Source of the DNA: Vibrio rhizosphaerae
Lineage (GTDB): Bacteria; Pseudomonadota; Gammaproteobacteria; Enterobacterales; Vibrionaceae
DNA length: 64,000 nucleotides
Assembly (NCBI RefSeq): GCF_024347095.1
Contig: NZ_AP024904.1
Location: 930,001 to 994,000 of the forward strand
Direction of reading: 5' to 3'
Each line of letters begins with the position of its first letter. Within the stretch, counting starts at the first letter, position 1. Made by a program: the position numbers and the translations under genes. The notes beneath the pieces were generated by a model, which did no database searches, was not told where the DNA came from, and worked only from the letters and a program-made list of their open reading frames with translations. Below are positions 41,702-50,596 of this stretch, piece after piece.

Positions 41702-44700
41702 TCATGGTGTTGGATATCCGGTAAAAGGTTGTCCCGTTCCTGCATCAAACCGGATAGTCCATTTTGTATAATTTGGATTAAAATGAGGCTGGCTTAGATT
41801 TTGACGGTTTTTAGTAAATCCCCGACCTACAGTCTCATGATATGTCCCTGTTACAACCGGATTACCCTGACTATCAAATCCATTATATTTGGGTAGCCCT
41901 CTAGCCTCTCGCGTTATCGCCTCATTAATGATATTTCGTTGAGTCTGCCAATCTTTAAATTGTGAGCTAGGTTGAGGGAATCGTCCCGGAGCTCCTGTCC
42001 TAGGATGAGATCCATCAATTGCTCTACTAGCTAAATTGGGTCTTAATGGAATATCAGGTCCATGCTTATCTACAAAGTGAGGATTTAACCCAGGATAACT
42101 TTGCCCCAGGTTTACTTCATACTCTCTAACCCAACGTTCTGCATTTAATTCCACTTTCTGTGCAATAAGCTGCTGCCTTTGTTCTCGAGTTAATTCTTTG
42201 AATTCAGAATTTGAAATATCAGGCCCACAACATGGCTTTTGACTTAACCCCAACGGATCCACCCACCCCGTCGGGTTTTTCACATACTGGTAGTTGTTTA
42301 AACCACCTGCTAAACCAATCGGGTCGGGAGTGATAAAGCGTCCGGTGCCCGGGCTATAGTAACGGTGACGGTTGTAATGTAAACCCGTTTCTGCATCATA
42401 ATACTGCCCCTGAAAACGCAGCGGGCTGACGATTTCTGCCTTGCGCTGATAAGCCACATTGCCGTAACTGTGGTAATCCACCGACCAGGTAACACGGCCT
42501 TCTGCATCGGTAATTTCCAGTGGTGTGCCAATCTGGTCAAGGTGATAGAAATAAGGTGTGGCGTTGTCTGCCCCTTCACCGGTCACCAGTGCCAGCGGTT
42601 TAAAGCTGCCGTACTCGTACAGATAAGTCTGGTAGTGATGCTCTCCCGACTCTGCCAGCAGTTTATCTCCCTGCCACAGAAATTCAGTTTGCCGGGTCTG
42701 CCCGGTTTTGTCGGTAACCGCTTTATGAATCCGTCTGCCGAACGCGTCATATCGATATTCAGCGCTGCTGCCGTCAGGCTTTTCAACTTTGATAAGCCGG
42801 TGCTGACAGTCATATGCATAGGTTGTGACCAGAGACTGCTGGGTGCCCCGCGCTTCCTGTATCAGGTTACCGAACTCATCATACTGATAATGACAGTCCC
42901 CCTGAAACAGCAGTTGGTTGCCGGACACATTGCTCAGTCGGTCTTGTATCAGGTTACCGGCCGGGTCATGAGCAAAGCTCTCGCTGATATTGCCGCGCAC
43001 CTGTGTCAGGCGGTCTAACGGGTCGTAGTGATATTGCGTCACCCCGCGCAGGTTATCTTCCACCTGCGTCAGGTTACCCGAGCGGTTGTACTGGTAACGG
43101 CGGAATAACGTCTGTTGCTGCGCCTGACTCACCCGGTGCTCACTCAACCGGCCCAGCTCGTCATACTGAAAATGACTGGTTAACGCGCCCTGTGTCCGGC
43201 GGGTTTCCAGACCGCTCACCTGATATTGGTGTTGCGTCAGGCAATGCCCGTTCAGGCTGACCTGCTGCAACCGCCCGTGCTGAAATTGATAATCAATCTG
43301 CTGACCGTCCGGTAACAGATGGGCGGTTAAGTGGCCCATCGCATCATAACGGTAACCGGCACTCGCCCAGCCCTGATGCTCAACCGTCAGCCGACCCATC
43401 ACGTCATAGGCATACGCCAGCGGCCACTGACCGTCATCCACCCCGGTCAGATTGCCCGACAAGTCATAGTGATAGCTGATAGTGGATTCATCCGGCAGGG
43501 TTTTCTCAATCAATTTGCCCTGCGCATCATAGGCATAACGGGTGGTCAGCTCCCCGCCTTCCCGGCCGATTTCGGTTTTCGCCGTCAGTTGGGTGTGACT
43601 GTCATATTCATAGACGAACTGACGCCCGTCAAAAGTCACTTCCCGCTGCACATGGCCGGTCGGCGTATAGTCTATCTGGTAGCGCTCACCGCGCTCGTTG
43701 ATAATGGCGCTGACAAAGTGGAACGGGTTGTCATAACGGTACTGCACCGTACTGCCGTCCGGGTTGGTTTTCTGCGTCACCAGATGCAGCGGGAATTCAT
43801 AGTCATAGGTGGTGACCCGCCCCTGCTCATCGGTGAATCGGGTCACCTTGTTGTAAGCGTTGTATTCATAGCACCGGGTCTGTCCGCCGGGCAACACCTG
43901 TTTGGTCAGACGCCCGCTGCGGTCATAAGCAAGCTCCGTCACCCCCTGACTGTCATGGCGCAGCCGCAGCCGCCCCAAAATATCGTAGCGATAACGAATC
44001 ACCTCCCCTTGTGGTGTGGTCTCATCGACCAGATAACCATTGCGGTTCCATGTCAGCTGGTGCAGGCCGCCATCCGGGTAGATGATGCGCTCAATCAGGC
44101 CGTGGTCATTGTAGTCATATCGGGTGGTGTGACCGAGCGGGTCGGTCTGCTCGATAATATGTCCCCACGCATCATGACGGTAACGCCAGATGGCCTTGTC
44201 CTGCTGCACCTGACTCAGCAGGCCGTTTTTATAGCTGAAATGGGTGGTTAAACCATTGGGCGCGATTTTTGCGACCAGCTCACCGGCATCGTTATACACC
44301 GATTCGGTGACATTGCCGAGCGCATCGGTCTCCTGAATCAGCCGCCCTTTGTCATCGTAGGCCTTGAGGTATTCACCGCCACTGCCGTCAACTTCTTTAA
44401 TCAGCCGGGCATTGCCGTCATGCTGGTACACCTGCTGTGAGCCGTCACTGTTGGTCAGCGTCACCGTGCCGGCATCTTCATCCCATTCATAGCGGGTATC
44501 CACCTGCGTCAGGTTACTGAACTGACGGGTCGCCCGGGCCTGCTTTCCTTCGCCCTGCCATTCCCAGCGGAATATCGCCCCGCCGGCCAGCTCGCGCGAC
44601 TGAATCACATGCTGCGCATCGTAGGTGTAGCGCTCCGTCTCACCACTGGCATTGGTGGCCGTGATAAGCTGCGACTGCGCGTTATAGCCATAACTGACCT

Positions 44701-46516
44701 GCGTCTGGACAAACTGCCATTCATCCTGCTCGGCCAGATAGGCATACAAATCCACCCGGGCAATCAGGTCATGCTCGTAAACCAGCTCAAATCTGAGATT
44801 GGTCTCGGTTGAAATCCGCACCGGACGGTGCTGACGGTCATAACTGAGACTCAGTGTATGGTCATATGGGTCTTTTATCGAGGTCAGCCTGCCACTGTCA
44901 CCGCGCATCTGAAAGGTATAAAACCGCTCACCACTGGCAATGATGATGTGTTGCTTATCCCGGCCTAAAAAGGCGGCGGCTCCGGCCATGCGGTTGGTAA
45001 TCGCCGGCAGTTGTGCTGTCGGTTTGGGGAAGCGGGTCAGTTTGCCTTCGCCGTCACGCCAGACCAGCGCATCGCCGTCCACCGTCAGCTGGTGTGACAG
45101 TGAATGTGACCAGCCATAACCGAGCCCGACATTGGTTTCCACCGCCCCGGTCCGGTACAATCGTTGCCACTCAAACGGCAACAGGCCAATCAGGTGGCCG
45201 TCCGTCAGTGACAGCAGCTCTTCACCGGTTGCCATCGATATCGGGTCTTTGTCGCACACCGTGGCTTCACTGTTTTGTGTCGAGCGCCCTGATTCATTCG
45301 TCGCTGCACGGCTGTCATCCGGCAGTGTATCATGATCGCCATGGAGCTTGGTATTCGGTCGGTTATTGGCTTCAAATTCAAGCGTGCCGTTGTGATAAGC
45401 CCCCTTTCCGCCGCGGTTCATCGCGATCCGCTTGAATTTATCACTGGCTTTCAAAATCAGTTTCTTGGCAAAAGCAAAGATTTCTCCAATCACATCCAGC
45501 AGCGGTTGAATCACTTTTTTAATCGCCACCCCGGCGGTTTTTACAGCCCGGTAAGTCGCATAAGCAACCCCTGTCGCCGGTGTCGCAATAAAGGTCACGA
45601 TGACACCACCCAATAGCCCGAGCAGGACACCGGCCAGCGCATTACCACCCATTTCAGCCAGTTTATTCAGCATCCCGGTCAGCGGCACCATCGAGATATA
45701 CGCCATCATCGCCCGGACAAACAAATATAATGCCGCTTCATCAGAGGCAAACAACAAGGCTTTTTCCAGCATATCCGGGGTATTGCTGGCTGCATTTTTA
45801 ATTGCATCAATCAGGTCAGCAGCACCATCAACCATATCCTTCAGCGCTTTTTGGGGATCTTTGAGCATGTCATAAATTTCACCAATCCCATCCCACAACT
45901 CTTTTAAGGCTTGCCAGATCCCATCGGCAAAATGGCGGATCACCGATAAAACCGACTGCGCTGCGCTATTGGTAAAATAGCTGTCCCATTCGGGCTTGAA
46001 TGCCTGCCACTTGCCGTCCAGCCAGCTCACTAAATCACCGCTCAGCTCATCGTAATGCGCAAACAGGCTGTCCATCTCTGCCGGGGTCGGTTTGTTATTG
46101 ATCACTACTTCATAGTATTTGCCCGGCGTCAGGCCGGTGACTGTTGCTTTCCCCTCGGCATCAAGGGTTACCGTCCGGGTTTCACTGCCGTCTTCGGCTT
46201 TGATAATCGCATCAATGCCGCCTAACGGCACGTGGTAGATCGACTGAAAAACACTTTGGATTTCGAGATTGCCGCTGAGCGGACAACTCACCTTGGTCGC
46301 ATAGTTCGCATCATCTTTCCCCACTGTGGTACTGGCACCATTGACTTTGAGCTGTTTATCCATCGAAAACAGGGAAGGTAAATCTTGCCACTCACTGAAG
46401 GTATCCGCACTCTGGAAATACCACTTTTTAGTCATTTGCCGATATTCGGTCAGCAAATCAGGAAAGCTGTTCAACTGCTGATTGATATAATGATAAAATG
46501 CCTGTTGTTCACTCAT
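41702..46516 (-). CDS. rhs: Type VI secretion Rhs effector with C-terminal toxin domain
   Basis: A 1604-residue Rhs protein. Residues 1-400 form a special N-terminus without a PAAR motif but with a hydrophobic region (about 255-330, GNALAGVLLGLLGGVIVTF) that may cross a membrane. Then come the RHS/YD repeats (YDxxGRL-type, about 430-1390) forming the cocoon, closed by RFITPDPIGLAGGLNNYQ and DPLGL at about 1425. The last ~180 residues are a different, AT-richer toxin tail with HFVDKHG, SSQFKDW and TGQPFTGYPTP, resembling the RNase A-like tails of CdiA proteins. Overlaps the DUF4123 gene by ATGA. Delivered with the adjacent VgrG. Confidence 0.93.
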   Translation of the reverse strand: MSEQQAFYHYINQQLNSFPDLLTEYRQMTKKWYFQSADTFSEWQDLPSLFSMDKQLKVNGASTTVGKDDANYATKVSCPLSGNLEIQSVFQSIYHVPLGGIDAIIKAEDGSETRTVTLDAEGKATVTGLTPGKYYEVVINNKPTPAEMDSLFAHYDELSGDLVSWLDGKWQAFKPEWDSYFTNSAAQSVLSVIRHFADGIWQALKELWDGIGEIYDMLKDPQKALKDMVDGAADLIDAIKNAASNTPDMLEKALLFASDEAALYLFVRAMMAYISMVPLTGMLNKLAEMGGNALAGVLLGLLGGVIVTFIATPATGVAYATYRAVKTAGVAIKKVIQPLLDVIGEIFAFAKKLILKASDKFKRIAMNRGGKGAYHNGTLEFEANNRPNTKLHGDHDTLPDDSRAATNESGRSTQNSEATVCDKDPISMATGEELLSLTDGHLIGLLPFEWQRLYRTGAVETNVGLGYGWSHSLSHQLTVDGDALVWRDGEGKLTRFPKPTAQLPAITNRMAGAAAFLGRDKQHIIIASGERFYTFQMRGDSGRLTSIKDPYDHTLSLSYDRQHRPVRISTETNLRFELVYEHDLIARVDLYAYLAEQDEWQFVQTQVSYGYNAQSQLITATNASGETERYTYDAQHVIQSRELAGGAIFRWEWQGEGKQARATRQFSNLTQVDTRYEWDEDAGTVTLTNSDGSQQVYQHDGNARLIKEVDGSGGEYLKAYDDKGRLIQETDALGNVTESVYNDAGELVAKIAPNGLTTHFSYKNGLLSQVQQDKAIWRYRHDAWGHIIEQTDPLGHTTRYDYNDHGLIERIIYPDGGLHQLTWNRNGYLVDETTPQGEVIRYRYDILGRLRLRHDSQGVTELAYDRSGRLTKQVLPGGQTRCYEYNAYNKVTRFTDEQGRVTTYDYEFPLHLVTQKTNPDGSTVQYRYDNPFHFVSAIINERGERYQIDYTPTGHVQREVTFDGRQFVYEYDSHTQLTAKTEIGREGGELTTRYAYDAQGKLIEKTLPDESTISYHYDLSGNLTGVDDGQWPLAYAYDVMGRLTVEHQGWASAGYRYDAMGHLTAHLLPDGQQIDYQFQHGRLQQVSLNGHCLTQHQYQVSGLETRRTQGALTSHFQYDELGRLSEHRVSQAQQQTLFRRYQYNRSGNLTQVEDNLRGVTQYHYDPLDRLTQVRGNISESFAHDPAGNLIQDRLSNVSGNQLLFQGDCHYQYDEFGNLIQEARGTQQSLVTTYAYDCQHRLIKVEKPDGSSAEYRYDAFGRRIHKAVTDKTGQTRQTEFLWQGDKLLAESGEHHYQTYLYEYGSFKPLALVTGEGADNATPYFYHLDQIGTPLEITDAEGRVTWSVDYHSYGNVAYQRKAEIVSPLRFQGQYYDAETGLHYNRHRYYSPGTGRFITPDPIGLAGGLNNYQYVKNPTGWVDPLGLSQKPCCGPDISNSEFKELTREQRQQLIAQKVELNAERWVREYEVNLGQSYPGLNPHFVDKHGPDIPLRPNLASRAIDGSHPRTGAPGRFPQPSSQFKDWQTQRNIINEAITREARGLPKYNGFDSQGNPVVTGTYHETVGRGFTKNRQNLSQPHFNPNYTKWTIRFDAGTGQPFTGYPTP

Positions 46517-47265
46517 GAGAGCATCCCTAACCGTTGTTGTTCTTGTTCTATCAATTGAATGAAAGCCGCGAGATAACCGTCTTGCTCTCCCTGATAACGC
46601 GCGACAAAACGCTCGGTTTTCTGACGTAAAACCGGCTCAGGATAGGCGTCATACCAAGCCTGCTGATACTCACTTAATCCCTGAAGGAGATTATTGACCA
46701 ATACACCCGGGTCTTCGCTCAACCCTGCCAGCACCGCCTCGGGCACTTGCCACCAAGGGAAAGGCCGCTCCTGAAAATCGGCTGGCGCAGTGGGGGCCGG
46801 GTTCTCCACCCGGGTCAGCGTTTGTTGAGCCGATAAGCGCAGCCAGCATTGGGTCGGCCCCATCAGAGCGATGCGCTGCTCGTCATCGCACAGTGTCGCC
46901 ACATCCAGCCCGAAACGCGGGTCGTAGAAGCGGAAAAACACATGCTCGCCGGATGGCAGCCACACATGGGTCAGGCTGCGAAAATGCGCCTGAACGGTGG
47001 CAAAATCGGCATGACTGCCGACTAGGATCCCCCAGTCCTCGCATGACGCCTGTTCAATCCAGTCAAGAAACGGGTGCTCAGGGGTGATCTGCGCGAGATT
47101 CGGCATCACTTCGCGCCACCCGGCATACGGCGTGCTCAGCCAGATACCCTGCGCATCACTGCCGCCATTGAGGTAAAACCAGCGCTGCGGCTGGCCGTCA
47201 CTGGTTTCATTGAGAATGACGTACCAGTTTAAATCCGGGGTCAGTTGCTGATTTAAATCGCACAT
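46513..47265 (-). CDS. DUF4123 type VI effector chaperone/adaptor
   Basis: A 250-residue protein with the DUF4123 pattern: LNWYVILNETSDGQP, WLSTPYAGWREVMPNLAQI, LVGSHADFATVQAHFRSL, and FFRFYDPRFGLDVATLCD. Such proteins (Tap/TEC) load effectors onto VgrG. It overlaps vgrG by 13 bases on one side and rhs by ATGA on the other, so the three are translated together. Confidence 0.92.
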   Translation of the reverse strand: MCDLNQQLTPDLNWYVILNETSDGQPQRWFYLNGGSDAQGIWLSTPYAGWREVMPNLAQITPEHPFLDWIEQASCEDWGILVGSHADFATVQAHFRSLTHVWLPSGEHVFFRFYDPRFGLDVATLCDDEQRIALMGPTQCWLRLSAQQTLTRVENPAPTAPADFQERPFPWWQVPEAVLAGLSEDPGVLVNNLLQGLSEYQQAWYDAYPEPVLRQKTERFVARYQGEQDGYLAAFIQLIEQEQQRLGMLS

Positions 47266-49310
47266 GCGCCATCCTTACATTTTTCACACTCTTCACAGAA
47301 CGGTGCCGCAGCTTTCATCGTGGCAATCTGCGCCGGAGTCAGGATAGGCGCCGGGTTATCCGGCTTGGTGGTGATTTCATCGGGTAATTGCGCGGCTTGC
47401 CCGCCATACGCCACCGCACTGCCGGCACTGCCGCCGGCGTTGAGGTTAATCGCCGGGCCGGAGAGGTTGACACTGCCGCTGTCGATACTGATAAAACTGC
47501 CCCCGGCGGATAAGGTCAGACCGGAGCCCGCCTCGGCAACGATTTTAGCCCCGCTTTTCAGGGTAATGGCACTGCCGGTCTCGACCGCCGTCAGGCTGCC
47601 GATTTGCTGCGCCAGCGAGCCGCCGATATCGTGGGTCTGGTCTTGGGTAATTTTCAGGCGCTGCTCACCATCAATGGTGAGATGGTCATTCATCTTGATG
47701 TGTTCATAACGGTCGTTTTCCACCGTGAAATGGCTGTCGTGACGAATCAGCGTGGTGGCGTCGTTTTCAATCAGCGCTTCGGTGTCTTTCTGGGCATGAA
47801 TATAGACTTTTTCATGCTCGGACTGGTCTTCAAAACTCAGCTCGTTAAAGCCTTCGCCCTGATGGGTTTCGGTGCGCAGCACGGTTTTGGTTTTGTGCTC
47901 GGGCAACGGGTAAGGCGGCACCTGAGTGGCATTGTAAGCACGGCCGGTCACCAGGGGCTGGTCCGGGTCGCCGTCGAGGAAATCCACAATCACTTCGTGG
48001 CCGATGCGCGGCACGGCAACCATGCCGTACTGACTGCCCGCCCACTGTTGTGACACCCGCACCCAGCAAGAGCTCAGCTCATCGCCGTTGCTTTCGCGGT
48101 CCCACGGAAAATGCAGTTTCACCCGGCCATGCTCGTCACAGTAAATTTCTTCACCGGACGGGCCGACCACGGTCGCCACCATCGGGCCGTCCACCCGGGG
48201 TTTATTCTCTACCGGTGACAGCCATAAACTCTCACCGGGAATGGCGGTAAACTGGTTGGCATAGGTGGTGGCCCCGCTGCCGCCGGACTCTTCCAGTGCC
48301 TGCGGCTGACTGCCCTGATGGGCAATTTGTACCACCAGCCAGCTCTGATTCATCGCCGCATCAAGGTGCTCGCTGAGTTCAAACCGCACCCCGGCCTGTA
48401 ACATCGCCTGATTACTTTGACCGCGGGCGGTATGCGCTTCGCGCCGCAGCGCATCAAGGCGGATTTGGCTGAATGCTTTGCCGGTCGCGTCATCTTTATA
48501 GCGCCCCGGCGCATCGAAGTGCTCGTACGTGGTGAGCTGGTAATCGAGATTGCTGCCTTCAACGCTCTGTTTAAAACTGTAGGTCGGCTTTTTAAAACTG
48601 TAGTCCTGCAACCACACCGCGCTGACCTCTGACTGCTTGCGCGCCGTCATTGCAGAAACATACGGCGTCTCAGAGACGCCGCCGGACAGCACGTTATACG
48701 GCACCGTCCCGCCGAGCCGGGTAAAACCTTCCGAATTATCGGTCACCACCAGCGTATGTTTGTCGGTGTCATGGGTGAAGGTGTACATCAGCCCTTCTTC
48801 AGCCGCCAGACGGTGGAAGAAATCTAAATCGGTTTCGCGGTATTGCACGCAGAATTCATGCGGCTGACTTTCCCGTTTGGTGGAAAAGGCATAATCGGTG
48901 ATGTTCATTTCCTGTAGCAGGACGGAGAGGATTTGCGGCACGCTTTTTTGCTGGAAAATACGGCTGTTGTGACGCAGCGAGAGCCGCTCAAGCGACGGCA
49001 CCAGCGTCAGAGAATAAAAGGTGTGATGGTGGCCGGTATCGCCGCGGCTGAAATTACGGATGATGCCGTGCACCTTTTGCACCACTTGACCGTTGCGCAG
49101 CACTTCGAGCAGCGCCGTGGTATCGACCATTTGCTCAAAAGTTAAATCACTGTTGCGACTGGCGAGTTCAATCTGATAACGATAGCCGTAAACCGGATGC
49201 CCGCCGGCGTCCACCGATGCTGAAACGGATTCAAATCCCTGATAGTCACGCACCACCAATGACGTATCATTGACCCCATTGATCGTGAGCCTGAAACCTA
49301 ACGTTGCCAT
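47253..49310 (-). CDS. vgrG: VgrG, type VI secretion spike protein
   Basis: A 685-residue VgrG/Tssi protein with gp27-like (N-terminal, YRYQIELASRN ... VQYRETDLDFFHRLAAEEGL) and gp5-like parts (HGRVKLHFPWDRES ... SCWVRVSQQWAGSQYGMVAVPRIGHEVIVDFLDGDPDQPLVTGR in outline), then a repetitive beta helix (GGSAGSA, TLKSGAKIVAEAGS). It ends CEECEKCKDGACAI, a Cys-rich tail that may bind metal or dock cargo; no enzyme domain follows. First gene of the vgrG-DUF4123-rhs-immunity transcript. No other T6SS structural gene is in the window, so it is an auxiliary cluster. Confidence 0.95.
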   Translation of the reverse strand: MATLGFRLTINGVNDTSLVVRDYQGFESVSASVDAGGHPVYGYRYQIELASRNSDLTFEQMVDTTALLEVLRNGQVVQKVHGIIRNFSRGDTGHHHTFYSLTLVPSLERLSLRHNSRIFQQKSVPQILSVLLQEMNITDYAFSTKRESQPHEFCVQYRETDLDFFHRLAAEEGLMYTFTHDTDKHTLVVTDNSEGFTRLGGTVPYNVLSGGVSETPYVSAMTARKQSEVSAVWLQDYSFKKPTYSFKQSVEGSNLDYQLTTYEHFDAPGRYKDDATGKAFSQIRLDALRREAHTARGQSNQAMLQAGVRFELSEHLDAAMNQSWLVVQIAHQGSQPQALEESGGSGATTYANQFTAIPGESLWLSPVENKPRVDGPMVATVVGPSGEEIYCDEHGRVKLHFPWDRESNGDELSSCWVRVSQQWAGSQYGMVAVPRIGHEVIVDFLDGDPDQPLVTGRAYNATQVPPYPLPEHKTKTVLRTETHQGEGFNELSFEDQSEHEKVYIHAQKDTEALIENDATTLIRHDSHFTVENDRYEHIKMNDHLTIDGEQRLKITQDQTHDIGGSLAQQIGSLTAVETGSAITLKSGAKIVAEAGSGLTLSAGGSFISIDSGSVNLSGPAINLNAGGSAGSAVAYGGQAAQLPDEITTKPDNPAPILTPAQIATMKAAAPFCEECEKCKDGACAI

Positions 49311-49624
49311 GCAGAAACCTTTGATGTTTTATTTGAGAATATTGATGTTTTATTTTAATGCGCTCAGAAACTGCCTTCTCACTCAGGAAAGAGCCAGTCC
49401 ATTGAAAGTCCGAGCTTTACTCAACAACTTGCCATTGTATGCAATTTATTTTATGGAATTCAGCCTTTATTAGTTCATTTTCATTACCGGGCGCATTTTA
49501 TTGAATGCGCCTCTCAATTTTTCACATTACTTGTCAACCCTGACCCGATTACAAAATATTGCAACATGACAAGACAATCTCTTATAGTGTCTGCCATTAC
49601 AACCAATGAGTCAGTTAAATCGAA
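49311..49624. other. AT-rich spacer between vgrG and the DUF1289 gene
   Basis: About 310 bases with no gene. It must contain the vgrG promoter on the minus strand and that of the small DUF1289 gene. Composition falls sharply compared with vgrG. Nothing else is visible. Confidence 0.4.
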
Positions 49625-49939
49625 GTGTCGGGAAAAGCAATTAAATCGCCGTGTGTGGCAAACTGTAAAAATGAAGATGGCCTGTGTTCGGGGTGCTACC
49701 GAACCATGGAAGAAATTCGGCAGTGGCGTCATTATACCGATCAGCAAAGAGAACAAATTATACAGCGGTTAAGCGGCACGGAGACCTCTCATGCTTGCCC
49801 GCAATGTGGTGAGCCGACCTATTGCGGTATCAGTGCCGGCGAATCGGACTGTTGGTGTTTTCATATCTCAACCCGCGAGAAAACGGGGGCAACCCACTGT
49901 CTGTGTCGTCGTTGCCTGTGCCAACAGCCGCTGCGATAA
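49625..49939 (+). CDS. DUF1289 Cys-rich protein
   Basis: A 104-residue protein with two Cys clusters. The N-terminal DUF1289 motif is SPCVANCKNEDGLCSGCYRTMEEIRQW (partly quoted), and the second half has CPQCGEPTYCG, DCWCF and CLCRRCLCQ, a CWC-type zinc-finger-like set. Probably binds zinc or iron-sulphur; function unknown. The frame is closed upstream by a stop, so the GTG is the earliest start. It converges on the HopJ gene. Confidence 0.75.
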   Translation: MSGKAIKSPCVANCKNEDGLCSGCYRTMEEIRQWRHYTDQQREQIIQRLSGTETSHACPQCGEPTYCGISAGESDCWCFHISTREKTGATHCLCRRCLCQQPLR

Positions 49940-49950
49940 CCGGCTCCGTA

Positions 49951-50310
49951 TCAGTGGCAACGTGATGATTTTGCCGCTAATGCCTTCCCCTCAAACCGAA
50001 CCCCTTCCCAACCGGTACGGATAAAGTTGCGGATATTCTGATGGTCCTGATTTTCCGGGTGTTGCAGTACGTCCTGCCGATAAAAATCACCAAAACAAGC
50101 CAGTGTTTCTTCAGCACTCAACTGATGTAGTTTTGCAAAAGAAAAGATTTTACAGGAGCCTTGATTTTCATAGGCCTCATTCACAACGTCTCCGTTGCTA
50201 AATCGGGTTGGTGTGAAATCATAGTGTTCATCAATCACACGCATTACTTCAGAAAAATCAACTTGCTCTGGAGACGTGCGGATCATGTCTAGTAATTCAT
50301 TGAATGTCAT
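49951..50310 (-). CDS. HopJ family protein
   Basis: A 119-residue protein of the HopJ family (MTFNELLDMIRTSPEQVDFSEVM, FSNGDVVNEAYENQGSCKIFSFAKL, in outline). The name comes from a plant-pathogen effector, but in marine bacteria it is a small cytosolic protein of unknown role with no secretion signal. I start at MTFNELL; the frame is open 13 codons further. Confidence 0.8.
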   Translation of the reverse strand: MTFNELLDMIRTSPEQVDFSEVMRVIDEHYDFTPTRFSNGDVVNEAYENQGSCKIFSFAKLHQLSAEETLACFGDFYRQDVLQHPENQDHQNIRNFIRTGWEGVRFEGKALAAKSSRCH

Positions 50311-50596
50311 ATTAATTTTCTCTACTGCTGCCGAGGTGGTTCGTACCATGCTGAGTCTAACAAAGATAGTGTTGTTTAGTCATACAAATAAAGGCATCGA
50401 CTGCTTTCCGGCATAGAAAACCATGTTTATTTCAGAGTCCTTCTGTGAGTCCTTCCAACAGAATCAGTTTTTTTTTAGTAACTATTGAGCAGAAAAACTC
50501 AATGTCATCAATAATTAAATTAGATGTGCTCGCTCTGATAGCAGCACGTCTCTTTAAAATGATGAAGATACGGACTGAAAGCAGGGCCTGACACAT

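Noticed and set aside
43331..44251. 306-codon plus-strand frame inside rhs
   Set aside because: It is antisense to the repetitive GC-rich RHS core, where long shadow frames are expected; composition follows the rhs codon pattern.
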